A stretch of DNA of 64,000 nucleotides. Origin: Dendrolimus kikuchii. Its lineage: Eukaryota > Arthropoda > Insecta > Lepidoptera > Lasiocampidae. Position numbers and translations under genes: made by a program. Under the pieces are notes generated by a model that did not search any database, had not been told where the DNA came from, and saw nothing but the letters and a program-made list of their open reading frames with translations. Positions 22,414-34,943 of the stretch are shown piece after piece. Position 1 is the first letter of the stretch; every line of letters begins with the position of its first letter. The stretch spans positions 6,587,001 through 6,651,000 of the forward strand of contig CM034398.1 of assembly GCA_019925095.2 (NCBI GenBank), read 5' to 3'.

Positions 22414-22790
22414 TAACCGTTCATTTGCCTTACTTCCGGTTAAAATTTGACGTGACATGTAATGTCAAATTTCTATCGGTACTAAGGCAAGTGGACGAAT
22501 AGTAAGATATAAGATATATGAATTCATGGCCGGTATAAGCTGATTCCAAGAAGCTGTGAACTGTACGAGTGTATTAATTAATGGCCGGTTTCTATATTTA
22601 ACCGTTTATTTGCCTTAGTACCGGTTAAAATTTTCCGTAAACTCCATACACTTAAAGTCAAATTTCTACCGGTACTAAGGCAAGTGGACGAATAGTAAGA
22701 TATATCAATTTATGGCCGGTACAAATCGATTCCAATAAGCTGAGTACTTTACAAATGTTTTAATTAATGGGCGGTTTTCGGAGCCAAGTT
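22414..22790 (+). repeat. Tandem pair of palindromic CCGGTT MITEs
   Basis: Two units with a period of about 193 bp: GGTACTAAGGCAAGTGGACG occurs at 22479 and 22672, each followed by AATAGTAAGATATA, then ATGGCCGGTA and a GATTCCAA.AAGCTG stretch. Each unit is itself palindromic (CATTTGCCTTACTTCCGG against CTAAGGCAAGTGGACG). Related single copies are at 4101 and 49738. Confidence 0.75.
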
Positions 22791-23129
22791 TGTACAAGGA
22801 ATTTAAAAATGATAAAAAGTTGTGTGTGTTTGTGCAGTGAAATTCACACGCAGTAGAAGTGAAACTTCAGATAATATATTCATAGATAATTAATTCTTCT
22901 CTAACTTTTATTAATATAATTATAATTTCTTTAGCCTACATCCATCAGCATATTATAATTCAAAATAAACTTCTTAAATATCACTTGCAATTTTTCACTA
23001 TTTTAGTCAAAAAAATATTATTATCAGGTTTGTTTCAGTCCAAATTGGACCTATGTTTAATCATCGGTCTTATTCTTATTGTAAAACTCAGATCTCACTC
23101 TCTCTAAGGCTTAATCCTATAGATTTATG

Positions 23130-23213
23130 TGTTTATCTCTTTTTATTAGTGTCGCTTTTTGGTTTCATCGAGTTTCAAATCACAACGATTCTAAAGAAGT
23201 TTCACTTCAAAAA
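23130..23213 (-). repeat. Inverted partner of 21573-21653
   Basis: TTTTTGGTTTCATCGAGTTT, CAAATCACAACGATTCTAAA and GAAGTTTCACTTC are the reverse complement of the repeat at 21573, about 1.5 kb apart, so the two could fold together. Confidence 0.6.
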
Positions 23214-23544
23214 ATCAGGGGGCTAATTCGTATCAGCAGATTTTGTAAGTACACCTTATGAAATTGTTACCTCGCTGTCGAAGAATTACTACGAATTACT
23301 ACAGAACTAGGTGCTACTTATTATCTTACTTACGCTTGCCTAAGTTTAGTTTAAGGGTCTAATAGAAAAACATCACGTTTTATAAGTAGTTGAACAATAT
23401 CATGATTAAATTAAATAGCTCGATTACCACTTTTTAAAATATTGTTTTTATAGTTCTTATTTCTTGCATAACTAAAACTCAACATAATACGAATCTGCAA
23501 AAATGGCCTCTTTCAACCCCCTGATTAATTAAAGCAAGTCAAAT

Positions 23545-23655
23545 CAAATCAAATCAAATTAAACCAAATTTATTTGTTCAAAACATGGTTTAACAGTTGG
23601 CATATATGTTACAGTGTACACGTGTTTTGCTCACATAGGAGCATAGAAATATTTA
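23545..23655 (-). mobile_element. Non-LTR retroelement 3' end
   Basis: A simple-repeat tail (CAAATCAAAT units) followed by AATTTATTTGTTCAAAACAT and GTTACAGTGTACACG, the reverse of a LINE 3' UTR ending in AAATAAAT. A similar 3' end is at 42997-43105. Confidence 0.5.
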
Positions 23656-23658
23656 TTA

Positions 23659-24176
23659 TACATACATACATACATTACTTCATGCTAGTTCCCTTGCGGG
23701 GTAGGCACGAACAACAGAGCGCCAATTAGGCTTATTCTTACACACCTCACTTGCTTCTTTGACATTCATGACTCTTGTCATGCACGCTCGTCTGTTCTTA
23801 AGGCTCCTGACATCACATTCTGCTAGTACACAATCAATTTGATCATGGAAAGTGTGTCGTGGCCTTCCACAACTTCTGCATCCATCCACTTTTGCATTGT
23901 ATATCTGTTTAGTCATTCTTTTATCATGCATTCTTTCCACATGCCCGAACCACCGGAGCATTCCTTTCCTTACCTTCACCCCGACACTCTCTTTCAGACC
24001 AACTAACTCTCTTTCTTACTTCGGTATTACGAACGCGGTCCGCGAGCGTCACTCCGCAGATTTTGCGCAGTGCTCGCATCTCGACCGCGTGTACTCTACT
24101 TTCATGCTCTCTCTTCCATACCCAACTCTCGCTTCCATACGTGAGCGTAGGTACCAGCACCACGTTGTGTATGGCA
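23659..24176 (-). pseudogene. RTE-like LINE 3' fragment, 5'-truncated
   Basis: On the minus strand this encodes, in two frames, the C-terminal half of the same ORF as 7700-8205: LTYGSESWVW and NAVEMRALRK-like sequence in one frame (23924-24163) and MLRWFGHVERMHDKRM with GRPRHTF and the terminal YPARELA in the other (23680-23979). The shift between frames lies near the RKRV segment. The tail is a CATA repeat at 23659-23675. ATTTATTA occurs on both sides (23651-23658 and 24177-24184) and is the probable target duplication. Confidence 0.8.
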
Positions 24177-24209
24177 ATTTATTAAATTATATAATGTTAA
24201 ATGAAACAT

Positions 24210-27200
24210 GAAAAAAAGTCAAAACAAAGCCTTGCAAATGATTTCAAACTTCATTATCTTTATTTATCGCTCGGAGCTGTTAACTAACATTTGTTTTGTT
24301 ATCGCCATGATATATATTCAATGGTGTCCATATAACTTTCTATAAGAATTAATACGATCTGTAACCGTTGGTTTTGGGCGCTCGTAAATTATTTTCTAAG
24401 TTGTCCTCAAGCGTTGGAGCCGACATATAAATTAAAGATGAAAATTAACATATTTACATATTTTAACACTTATTGATTGTTGTTTTATTTGTTTTTTGAT
24501 TTACAAGTTCAAGGTTCTGATTTAACTTGTAATATTTTTTGTGGAACGTGAATCCATATTTATATTGATAGACATTTTAGGTCGATTTTTCAATCATTAG
24601 TTAATATTTATTCATAGAATAAAGTATAAATTAGAAAAATTGAAAATGTCAGTTGCATATATGGAATAATTGATGGTTTCACTTTTGAATTCGTGCAGGT
24701 TATAATTTATTCAACTGATAACTTTTATCTGACGATGGAAAAACCGTCTTTTAGAATAACTTTGTTGTTCATAGTTATGAAATAAGCATTGGCATAAATA
24801 GATACATTACTGGATTTAAAGCAGTTTAAAGTTGTGATTAGAAATTTTAGGCAAAAATTCGCCATAATTCATTATTAGAAACGATTAGGCGTATACAGGA
24901 GTTTTAGTTTATCGCGTTAGGAATACTTCTCATATCTATTTGATATAGGCTGGTGCAATAGCATTTTGGCAGAGTCCTTCCTTATCAGACTGCCACAATT
25001 CGTTGTAAATATATTGCACACGTCACCTAAATTAAATATATGTTGATTGTTAATTATTAAGGCGACATAGCCAGGTTGTGGCTAAGCCTTTAGGAAGAAT
25101 AAAAAAATCTTCTGCGGCTGCGCTGCCTTCATGTTAGTTCAGCAAAATAATTGAAAGAGAGTCGACTATTCGGGTATGGTTTTTTATAGAAACTGGCCAG
25201 GATTAGACTGCCTTCGCCAAACGGGGTAGATCCAAGAAATGCTGACTATAGATTAGTAATGGATTATATAAGTACACACGATGTGGACTAAAAATAACGA
25301 ATGTTGAAGATCGTATAAAATAGACGAAAAAACCTCGAAAAGCGCACCCCGGCCTCCGAAGCAGCCACCCCAAACGCAGAAACGGGATTTAAGACAGAAA
25401 AGAAAGAAAGAAAAGAATTATTTGACGTTGACATGTATTTTAAAATTAAAAACATATTTTTAGAATTTTACGCCGTATTTTCAGCAAACAAGATTTGCAC
25501 TCAGCTTATTGCAGTGCCGGCATAATATCCGACACAACGCTGAATTTCAGTGCAAACCTTCCTTTTGGCGTAATACTAAAACGACCCGAATATTTTGTGA
25601 ATTTGATTTAAAAACTATTTAATTTGTTTTTGATTTCGATCACTATTGCCTGTAAGATGTTATTTCGGGAAATCTTGCACTTGCACTTTGTAATAGCTTC
25701 GTATGTTAAAAATATTGAAATGTATCGCTTTTTATCTCTAAACAGTTGTTATTTATACTACAAAAATAAAAAAGATACCAAGGAATAGCATAATAAACCT
25801 TTTCTTATAAAGCTGTCAAATTCTATACCATTTCGGGTTATAGTGGAAAGAGGCACAGATGCGCGAACGCTCGTAACTCACGGAAAAAAGTTATTGAGGG
25901 TATTTCTGTCTAAAACGTGAGGTTCCGTACAAATGGTAGACTTCATATTATATTCGTAAAGCCTGGTGTCAACAACACAACTGCCGCGACGCCTGACAGC
26001 CCGCTCATGATCTTGTCGCTGTAAGCGACAGCTAAGCGAGATAAAAGCAAAAGTATTAAGATTTATTAAGCATGCTACGAGTCGTGCCGCCTGTCGCTAA
26101 ACGTAAGGTTATGGTATGATCGTGACTCGTGTAGACTAGATGCGACCCTGCCACCGCTGCAATAACTCCGTCAAGCGGGCTTCAGTGGTAGGGCGGCAAT
26201 ATGGGACTGTCACGGTTCGCAATACATAGAATAGCAGAGCAGCGGTGGAGCAGTGTCAACGGAGCACTCCGCGGCAGCGATGAGGTCTACATAAGCGCTA
26301 GTTCGGCCCTGCGTCTGCCAGTATTTCGATGACAGCTTAGCCATAGTATCGCGATCCTGGGGCCCAATTCTGCTATTACTATTTCGTCAAAATCGTCAGA
26401 CACTATGTTCTCAATCATAGGTTTACCTGATTTTAAAAGAAAGAGAAACATTTTATTTAGGATAAAAACTAAGTTAATATAAAGAGAAATAGACAATAGA
26501 AACAAAATAAGTCCTAAATTAAACTCAGTCCCAGTATAATGCAAGCCAACAAGGACTAGCGCTGTTCTTCCGTCTGGGACCATAAAGTGAAGTCACGGTG
26601 GACAATACAACACACATATTAACAACAATATATACAGTATAATGCAGTTTGATAAACGTAAATGAATTGCAGACTAAAATAAATATAATAAAGCAATAAT
26701 TAAAAAATATTTCTAAGCGAAATCTTGCGAAATAATTGCTTAAAATGTTGGTAGCATTACAATATTGATTTCGGCTAACACCATTTCTGCTATACCATTT
26801 TTTTTTACTATTATTCTACCACGACGATATCGATAAGATATTGTGGATTTAGTAGAATCCAAATTTTTGACGCTAAGGAGACTAGGAATGAGAATCTGCC
26901 AGAGTAACAAGTAACTCAGAGAAATTCTAAAATCCTATATCTATAGCTAGATGCCATAGCTTATTCTTTTCTCGATTTTTGACGTTTTGTTATTAAAAAA
27001 AAAGATTTTTTAAGATTTTAAATCTCAGATACTTTATAATTCCATGGGTTGTTATTACTAGATTTAGCTCAGAAAAATCTCGTCGTAAACAAGTCAACAA
27101 CGGCATTGAAAGCAGTTTTACTCCAATGAGGTGGCAACAGGGTTATTTATATTCACCAGTAGCTAATTTTGCGGGGGCTGGAAATATTCCCATCTTTCCA

Positions 27201-27490
27201 CAGTACTTAAAAAAGAGAAACATTAGCTGCTACGCTAAGATCGATATAAAATGGAGGACGTTTCTAAATCTCGTTGTAACCAACTGTTAGAAAAACTATA
27301 TGGAAAACGGTTTAGTTACAACTTATTCGATCTACTCGCTACTGAGAATACCTGGCTGCTTTAGTATGTTATATATATTTAATTATATGTATGTTCTAGT
27401 GTCTGACATACAGACAGACGTAAGCTTTTATATTACTATCAAGTGAATACTAAAATATACTGTCTTGATCTGCTCTGTTGTATATAATTT
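24210..27490. other. 3.3 kb with no gene recognised
   Basis: AT-rich sequence. A GC-richer patch at 25960-26350 contains the hairpin GTCGCTGTAAGCGAC. A 98-codon minus-strand frame (26287-26583) has a hydrophobic stretch but no recognisable family and no splice context. I cannot support any function. Confidence 0.4.
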
Positions 27491-27504
27491 CAATATCCTG
27501 CTCT

Positions 27505-27812
27505 TTTAGTCGTGGTAGCCTAATGGCTGTAGCAGGCTTTATAAACTCAAAGGGCGCGGGTTCAAATCCTGGCCGGAACACATGCACCACTTAGGCAGTT
27601 TTGTGACCTAATGTGTGTGCATATTGTTACAATTACCACGCGTTAACAACGGTGAAGGAAAATATCGTGATGAAACTTGCACATCCGAGATACCGATGTC
27701 TCAAACCCGCCAAGCCGCCTTGGACAAGCGTAGCGGGTATACTGTCCTTTCCTGAGTAGTGGGAGGCCCGAGCCCAGCAGTGAGGCCTTCATGGGATGCT
27801 GTTATTATCTTC
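27505..27812 (+). mobile_element. tRNA-derived SINE with A and B boxes
   Basis: GTCGTGGTAGCCTAATGG carries a pol III A box and GGTTCAAATCC at 27559-27569 a good B box, spaced as in a tRNA. The tRNA-unrelated body runs GTGTGTGCATATTG, AACGGTGAAGGAAAATATCG, TGATGAAACTTGCACATCCG, GCGGGTATACTGTCC and GAGGCCCGAGCCCAGCAGTG. Other copies lie at 56092-56390 (minus) and 59593-60390 (plus, interrupted). Confidence 0.85.
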
Positions 27813-27819
27813 TCCACTC

Positions 27820-28495
27820 AAAAGAACTAAGTAGTGACAGGCATGTATATATTGTACATACCATCAGTATTTTATATTGGGTGGGTTTAAACTTACCCCA
27901 TTTTCCTGCAGAACCCAAAAGAGAGAAGCAGTGCGGTGCATCGCGAGAAACCCCTGGCTCGCATTAAATTACTATGATTTATGTGTTTTAGTGAGGCCGG
28001 CAAAGTTCGCCTCCTTAATTATACATGAAGGTTTAACGAACAAAACCTTATGGTCGGTAAAGGCATTCACGGTTATGGTGTTGCGATGATCTCCCGAGAA
28101 GCTCTTTGGGGTAACCTATGATTTCCACTGTCACGATTGCTATTAGATAAAGTAAGTAAGCGCAATGTATTTATACGTACCTTCCTGGGTTGACTCTTTA
28201 GTTACTTGTGACAAGTACAGAGAGAAGATTACATTGATTTATGTATTTCAGAAGTCAGGTAGAGCTTATGTTAATACTTCCTGGTTATTTAGGTAAATGT
28301 AAATTTTATATACTAAGTTATGTAGTACTTTGCATGATTTATCATTGAATACAAATATTAGGAATGCCCCAAGCAATTAAATACGTGCTGGAGTTGTTAT
28401 CTGTCATATCCTTCTTTTGTTTTATGAAGTTAATACTGTACTTATTCATTTTCGTAATTATTATGGTGAGTAATAAGAAACATTGTAAGGAACAA
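27820..28495. other. No gene recognised
   Basis: AT-rich with short unrecognised frames (27877-28089 and 28364-28549). The end of the second frame runs into the LINE fragment at 28500. Confidence 0.4.
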
Positions 28496-28499
28496 TTTC

Positions 28500-29037
28500 A
28501 TTACCTTTATTCCGGTAACTTAAAGTCTCTCAGATCCTCGGAAAATTAGTTACTTAAAACTCCTCTGCATACAACTAGCTTTTATGGCAAATCCTTCACA
28601 GTCCAAGCAGTTCGTCTCTGGAACGCGCTGCCAGTTAATGTAAAGCTAGCCAAATCACTGCCTATTTTCAATAGACTTGTGAAGGATTATTATAGCTCCA
28701 ATTAAGGATGCAACAGTTAGGTATTGTCATATTTTTCTAGTTTATATTTATTTATGTAAGTGTATTTTATAATACTTTACTTAGATATATCGTATTAGTA
28801 TATATATTTTTTTGTTAATTTTTTTTATCGTATTAGTATAATTTAATATAAGTACTATTTTTATTAATGTATGTATATTATATCATGTATGTATATATTT
28901 GTAAAATACTGATTCGCTAGTGAGAATAATGAAACATACTTCTGTTATTATCAAATTTTTTGTCCATCCAAAGGTTGCCTGGAAGAAATCGGTAATAGCG
29001 ATAAGACCGCCTTCATTCATTCATTCATTGTAACGTT
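28500..29037 (+). pseudogene. CR1/Jockey-like LINE: RT C-terminus and 3' UTR
   Basis: After an in-frame stop near 28549 the frame reads LLKTPLHTTSFYGKSFTV, QAVRLWNALPVNVK and AKSLPIFNRLVKDYY, ending at the TAA at 28703-28705. The LWN.LP and K.hp.F...hk..h blocks are the typical C-terminus of CR1/Jockey-type reverse transcriptases. An AT-rich 3' UTR follows, then GGTTGCCTGGAAGAAATCGG, a weak hairpin, AAGACCGCC and a CATT repeat tail (29013-29031). This links the many orphan 3' UTR fragments of this window to their coding region. The copy is 5'-truncated and dead. Confidence 0.8.
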
Positions 29038-29039
29038 TT

Positions 29040-30990
29040 TGTTTGTGAACGTTTAACTCAGTCTCTATCAGATTCATTACACAAATTTTATTTACGTTCA
29101 AAAACTTATTAAGGGAAATCAAAATCTATGTACGACCTGTAAGGAGAAGTTTTATTAAACTTATTTTTCGTATATATTTCTATGTACCTAGGCTAAATCA
29201 ATTCTAATTTAGCTATCAGTGATGCAAGCGTTGCAAATGTTAGCTTACCTTGCTAACATTTAAACCCCCCCCCCCCATTCATAGTAGTTATACGAGTTTT
29301 ATAGGCTCGTTAAAAATAGTTAAATAGTAGATTGTTACACGAGCGGTGAAAGTGACCTATTTAGGCATGATAAAGTTCGGCACACCAGCGTAACGAGGGT
29401 GCTAATAGTTCGAGTGCTTCAATAGGCCTTTCACCCAGGGTTAACACTCTGCTTTTCATTTCGAATACGAGGAAAGTAAATAAAAACTGATTGGTTCAAC
29501 AAACAGCCACTTCTCTAATGGAATTAGGCGCTTAATCTAAATGTGATTAAGTCATTTAATACGTCACATATAAAACGTCAAGTATTTTTTTTGTCACTGA
29601 TGATAGTCAATTTTAGCTCAAATTTATGTAAATTAAGTAATAATTTAGCGAGAAGTAATTTATAAGTACAAAATGATATTACAAAATTGTTTAATTTTTT
29701 TAAAAGTTGGGACATGAGCCGCATGTATTATCTATGGTTCGCCTAATCTTTAAATTTTTTGACAGCAGGGAAAATTGTTTCTCAGGGACGAAAAGTACCT
29801 ACTGTTTTCATCCCTATGATCAGGTAACTCCAAACGTACTTTCAGATTATTATAAGAAATGAAAAAGTATTTTTCATATTCGCATTATGAATAACAGTTT
29901 TTAAAACAGCTTATAAGCATTATAAACGATTACGGAAACGGAAGTTAATGTTTGCTTAATTTTAATCGTTTAATAAACAAAAAACAGAATTCTAGCGGAA
30001 GCTAGACATGACATGGGGACTTGAGTCATTGTGATACATTCATCATGGACGCGGTTGAGGTAAGAAACTAGGCAGCTTCCATGTACCGCAAAACAATTAT
30101 TTAATTCAGTCTCGTTTGTTCCCAATTCAAATATACAAACTATGTACAAAAACATCTTTGTTTCGGTGTAAACATATGCACTCGTAAGTAAAATGTGATA
30201 ATAATAACCTTCTAGCTGTCAATCCGATTTGCCACGCTACAATCACATGGAAGTCTCGATTTATCGTCTTCCACCACCTTCAAGAAAAGTATGGTTTATA
30301 TTGTAAGCCTTAAAATTTAAATTGGAATGATTGTTCCAGCATTCGAAATATGGGAATCTGAACTTAATCACTTTTGTAATAAGGGCTAATGTAAGATTGC
30401 GTGGATCAAAGTACAGTCAGATAGAAATCTCTCTCCACAAGCCGGTGACCGCGCGTTATAATGACGTTGTCGGCAAAGAAGTCATTATTCATTTTTTTAA
30501 TACAGTGTTTTGTTGAAACGACATTTTCACTAGCGTAATCACGATTTGTACAGGCAATATATCAAGGTAATAAAAGCCGCATTATTACTGAGCGGCAACT
30601 GTTGATGGTTTTCAATTTGATGTCTTCAGCGCAGCGACGTGTTGTTTTACAAACGATAGTTCCATCACTTTGGAAATTGAAGTTGGAATGAAAGTTGCAA
30701 ATGAGGCTACTAACAATTTTTTATTATAAACAAACTGGATATTAAATATATTTATATATTATCATTCTTCTTTATTTACTTAAATGATAATTACACTGAA
30801 ACTTGTGATATTATCGTTTAGCTCAATATGGCATAGACTTATTACAGCCAAATTACATCTTAAATCAATTTATCAATTGGTTTTCTATTAAAATCATGTG
30901 GTAGGGATTTGAATATACGGACTCATAAACAATACAGATTACATTTCTTTCCTTATTTTTTTCCATAAAAGTATTGTTTTATTTAAACAA
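29040..30990. other. About 2 kb with no gene recognised
   Basis: Contains a run of 12 C at 29265-29276 and otherwise AT-rich sequence. Two 61-codon frames (29970-30155 minus, 30331-30516 plus) show no domain. Confidence 0.4.
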
Positions 30991-30997
30991 AATTATA

Positions 30998-31194
30998 AAG
31001 TTCTAAATATGCCGTGTTTGTACATTGAAGCTATTAAAAAAAAAACAACTGGAATAGACTATATAAACGACGGAGAACACATTTTTCGTTGGTCGACAGC
31101 AAATTTTTAGACTTAAACTCTGTGCTACTTTTTATCCTGGGAATCCAGCGGCAATTCCAAGTAAAGCGTGGAAGAAGTCGCGGGTAAATACTAG
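30998..31194 (+). mobile_element. Helitron-like element, short copy, 3' end CTAG
   Basis: Contains TATGCCGTGTTTGTACATTG, AAGCTATTAAAAA, then CTTAAACTCTGTGCTACTTT, TATCCTGGGAATCC and AAGCGTGGAAGAAGTCGCGG, ending CTAG before T. The same modules occur reversed at 48386-48830, where more of the interior is kept. Confidence 0.6.
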
Positions 31195-31199
31195 TATTT

Positions 31200-31985
31200 A
31201 AATAAACTTATATATAAATTATAATAAACTATTAAAATGAAGAAAATTTATCATATATTGCTTTCTACCTATAATCCCTTAAGACTATATATAGATTATT
31301 ACTGAGCCTAGGTCATCAAATGGGTAAGGTTACCCGAAGGCTGACTACGTTACCGCTCTGGATCACCTTAAAGTTATTTATGACATAAAAACGAGTTAGC
31401 ACTCATATTAGATATATAATTTATTAACCGCACGGAACGCACAAAAGAGAATCAGCATAAAAAGCATTGATTCTAAAAACTTTCAACTTTTATTTCATAA
31501 ACAAAAACCTGTTAGCTTTTAACTCGCAATACATTGTATAGAAACCACAACAAATAATAGTTTCTGACTGTATATGTGAGTTACGACAACATACTTCCAT
31601 TTTTACAAATTAAATTTGCGGCTACACCACCCACTTTGTATATTAAAATGCACCTTATTTCTATATAATTAAGATTGTGATTGTTACTTTTTGAGGTGTA
31701 GATTTATGTTTGTTTCGTGCGTAAAGCAGCTGAAATAGCGACGGGTGATGGCTCAATCAATGCTGTACGGCCGTGGGTGTTTTAGACATGTCGTCGAGAA
31801 AACAATTTGCTTTACAATGTACGCGAGCGGGAGTGCGTTGCATTCCGTCAGTTGTTTTTTGCTTTATTGCACTGACTGTACTTGTAACTACTATATTAGT
31901 GAGCATGTGTTAGTAGAACTTTTGGTAATTATTTAGCAGTATATTGCTGATTACTTTTTGTGTTATTGTAGTCATTATATATCGT
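31200..31985. other. AT-rich stretch, nothing recognised
   Basis: A 63-codon frame at 31745-31936 has no recognisable domain or splice context. Confidence 0.35.
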
Positions 31986-31987
31986 TA

Positions 31988-32470
31988 CTAGGATATGCCC
32001 GCGACTTCGTTCACGCTTGATTTGAAATTTCCACATGATTCTCGGGACACAAAATATCTCAGCATTTAAAAAAGAATGTAAGCTATTCTTTTATTGGAAG
32101 CTGAGTCGGAATAAGCTATTTTAAACACTCGAACAACCACAAACCGCTCCCGGAAAAATTCTCCCGGTTTCCCGGGATAAAAAATCTCACAAATTTTATT
32201 ACATAAATTTTGCTAACGATCAGAGAAAAAATCGCATTGGGATTCTATTTTTTTTAATCTAGCCACTTTAAATAATTCTCGGAAAAAATTTCGTGGGATT
32301 CCCGGTATAAGAAGTAACGCAGATTTTAAGTTTAAGAATTTGCTGTCGACAAGCGAAAACCGCATCCAAATTGACCCAGTAGCTTTTATGTGAATCCCGA
32401 ACAAACAGACAAGTAATCTAAAAAAAAATGCATCGTGTTCTCGATCGTTTACATAGTCTATTCCAGTTGT
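31988..32470 (-). mobile_element. Helitron-like element, reverse orientation
   Basis: CTAGGATATGCCCGCGAC at 31988 is the reversed 3' terminus (CTAG next to T on the minus strand). The body contains several TCCCGGGA-type palindromic modules (GGTTTCCCGGGATAAAAA and similar), AACAAACAGACAAG and GCATCGTGTTCTC, all shared with 48386-48830. Confidence 0.6.
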
Positions 32471-32649
32471 TTTAATTGTAAGTCACACACGTACTTGGTG
32501 TCCCGCAATACAGTAGGTATTATTTTGGTAGTATGATTTTTTTGACAATAAACAGATTTTGTTTTTTGATTTGATTATAAAGATGTCGCGTTTTGGTCTC
32601 AAAAAGGTGAATATGTGACGAAAAGGTGAATTGAGTCGACAAAGACTTC

Positions 32650-32855
32650 TCTTTGCCGGCCTACCTCACTGTAACGCAAAGGCTCCGGGTTCGATTCCTG
32701 GCATGGTAAATTTCGGAAACGAATTTTTCGTTATTTGCTACGGTCTGGGTGTCTGGGATCGGCTTCAGGGTAGTCCGTTGTATAAAATACCCATAACACA
32801 AGAGTAAGTTGCTTAATTTGGGGATATACAATGACGTGTTTGTCTGCCGTTTATA
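32650..32855 (+). mobile_element. tRNA-like SINE, 5'-trimmed copy
   Basis: TTTGCCGGCCTACCTCACTG, the B box GGGTTCGATTCC, GGTAAATTTCGGAAACG, GTGTCTGGGATCGG and AATTTGGGGATATACAAT. The A-box part present at 9935 and 33400 is missing. Confidence 0.75.
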
Positions 32856-33399
32856 AAGTCTATGTCTCTGCAGACCATTAGCCATAAAAATCGACCTTTG
32901 GAACTTTTGGAAGGCTTACTTGTGGCTATGGTAAGGCCAACACGTAAAGGCCCGTTGAGAAATTTAATCTAAATGTGGCGTGAAATCGGCGATTATCCCT
33001 GTCACTATATAAAAATACACCCAAGGACAAGCCCCGGCCAGTGTAGGACTATTGTAGGGAATGAGATGCCGATTATTTAAACATAGTAGAGGCTAAGAAG
33101 ATAAATTGCATCAAATGATAGTTAACAAAACAATGTTCTTTTATCGTTAATCACAGGCTATGTTGTCAGTAGGTGTTAAGCGCGCCTCGGAGCGGCCTGC
33201 TTCGATCCAACTTAATAGAGACCGACGGAGTGGATATCTTACTTACTGATGGGTACAAGAACCTTGTTATGGACATACATTTATGTTTGCAGTTACCTTA
33301 TTAACAGGCTTAGGAATTAATATGTATAGATGACGTTTAGAAGATAGTTTACTTTTTATTATATATGTATGTATGTATGTACTAAAGTTTTGTTTTGAC

Positions 33400-33574
33400 A
33401 GCCTTTATGATTGAGCGGGGTAAGCCTTTGTTGGCCTACCTCACTGTAACGTAGAGACTCCGGGTTCGATTCCTGGTGTGGTAAATCGGCCCAAGAGAAG
33501 TCCGTTGTATATTACCCGTAACACAAGCGTTACTTGCTTAATTTGAGGATATACAATATGTGATGTCTGGCGAT
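33400..33574 (+). mobile_element. tRNA-like SINE, internally deleted copy
   Basis: GATTGAGCGGGGTAAGCC (A box region) and CGGGTTCGATTCC (B box at 33462-33473), then the body with the TTTCGGAAACG...GTGTCTGGGAT segment deleted, ending AATTTGAGGATATACAATAT. A GTAT repeat lies just upstream (33363-33380). Confidence 0.75.
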
Positions 33575-33594
33575 TAGTTAGTTAGTAGTTTTCC

Positions 33595-33820
33595 CAAACC
33601 ATAGAAAATAACTCTGCTTTACTAGCATGAAAACTTAATTAGATTTCTTATATAAATATATAATACCTATAAACCTTAAGCGAAAACTTATCTAATTGAT
33701 GATGAAAACTGATACTTAAAAAATAGTTGCATGATTTAAACCATGTAACGGTTTTTTGAGGAGTTAGCGGATATACAGACAGACACGGAAAGCGACTTGA
33801 TTTTATACGATGTATATATT
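33595..33820 (+). repeat. Dispersed repeat, partner of 50465-51115
   Basis: GAAAACTTAATTAGATTTCT, CTTATCTAATTGATGATGAA and ACAGACAGACACGGAAAGCG have counterparts in the same order at about 50500, 50545 and 51065. Confidence 0.5.
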
Positions 33821-34212
33821 AATTAAATACAATAAGAAATAACCTATGTCCCCGTTAACAAAAGTATGAACGTGTACACGAAATTTCATGAAATTGGCTA
33901 ATTTCTAAGACTACCGTAAAGAAACAAACATCCTCAAACATTTTCGCATTTATTTTATTAGAACGGATGTTCATAACAAGAACACAAAAAAATCTAGCCT
34001 CACCTGTATGATAAAAACAAGTTAATATTTGGTTATAAGAAAAGTAATTGCTGTGGAAGCTTGGATGGGAAAGTGACAAACTGACTATATATTTCTTATA
34101 GTATTTAAATTTGGCATTATATTTGTACTTTTTTATTTTGATACCAAACTACAAAAAAATGACCTAGTTATTAATTTTCAGTTAGGTACGTAAAAATACT
34201 TGTCTCTCGTAA

Positions 34213-34415
34213 TCTTTATATATATAATTTTTCTGTACGTGTGTTGACAGTGAACTCCTCCTAAACGGCTGGACCGATTTGAATGAATTTTTTTGTGTGT
34301 ATTCAAGTGGATTCGAGGATGGTTTAGATTCACAATTGGACCCGGTAGGTGGCGCTGCAATCGGGTTCTAAATTTTATTTCTTCAGGGCAGAACAACGTC
34401 TGCCGGGACAGCTAG
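34213..34415 (+). mobile_element. Short Helitron-like element
   Basis: TCTTTATATATATAATTTTT after A at the 5' end and GCCGGGACAGCTAG before T at the 3' end. Interior CTAAACGGCTGGACCGATTT and GGTAGGTGGCGCTGCAATCG. Only about 200 bp and non-coding. A near-identical sister is at 34944-35142, about 0.7 kb away in the same orientation. Confidence 0.75.
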
Positions 34416-34589
34416 TATATGTATAAAGTCATAATAACAATACTGTACCAAACCTATTTCAGTTACAGCGGCTACCCTGTATTGTGAAAATTAAAGCTCT
34501 GATTTTCGAAGTGTACTCTATGAAACTTATAGAACCTACTTTAGCTAGCAATGTGCGGTCATGCTTCGGACAGGCGAAAATAAAATTGC

Positions 34590-34800
34590 TCTTAATATAA
34601 TTTGAGAGGGACAACAACAATATAGATTACCCTAGAATTCCTCACGCAGCGGGGCGCGTGCGCAGCGGGGCGCCTCGTTATTAGCACCTCGTGGTTCAAA
34701 GCGTGCCGCGCATCACACCCCCGTTCCCCGCCAGTTATTACCCTGTAGCAGCCAATGCCTCGCTTGTGATGGTTCAAAAATTTCCTTCCGACTGCCACTA
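34590..34800. other. GC-richer patch with GCAGCGGGGCGC repeats
   Basis: GCAGCGGGGCGCGTGC and GCAGCGGGGCGCCTC are a short direct repeat (about 34647 and 34662). A 68-codon minus frame covers the patch but is unrecognised. Confidence 0.3.
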
Positions 34801-34943
34801 AGATTTCGATTGCTCAACTTTACTTTGAAATAACATTGAAGTGAGAATATTTTGTGAACATCTCATTATTCTGGATACATACAGTAAGATATGAAAATAC
34901 ATGTGGTGGTTGTCGCATAAAATTGCAATAATCTCGTTATCTA

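Noticed and set aside
22414..22790. CRISPR-like spaced repeats
   Set aside because: Only two long palindromic units with 193-bp period in animal DNA; a MITE pair.
23924..24211. Frames on both strands suggesting overlapping genes
   Set aside because: The minus strand is the RTE-like ORF; the plus frame is its shadow, as at 7644-8046.
26287..26583. 98-codon minus frame with a hydrophobic middle
   Set aside because: No family recognised and no splice or start context; the hydrophobic part comes from AT-rich codons.
29265..29276. C12 run as a regulatory element
   Set aside because: A simple homopolymer with no further context.
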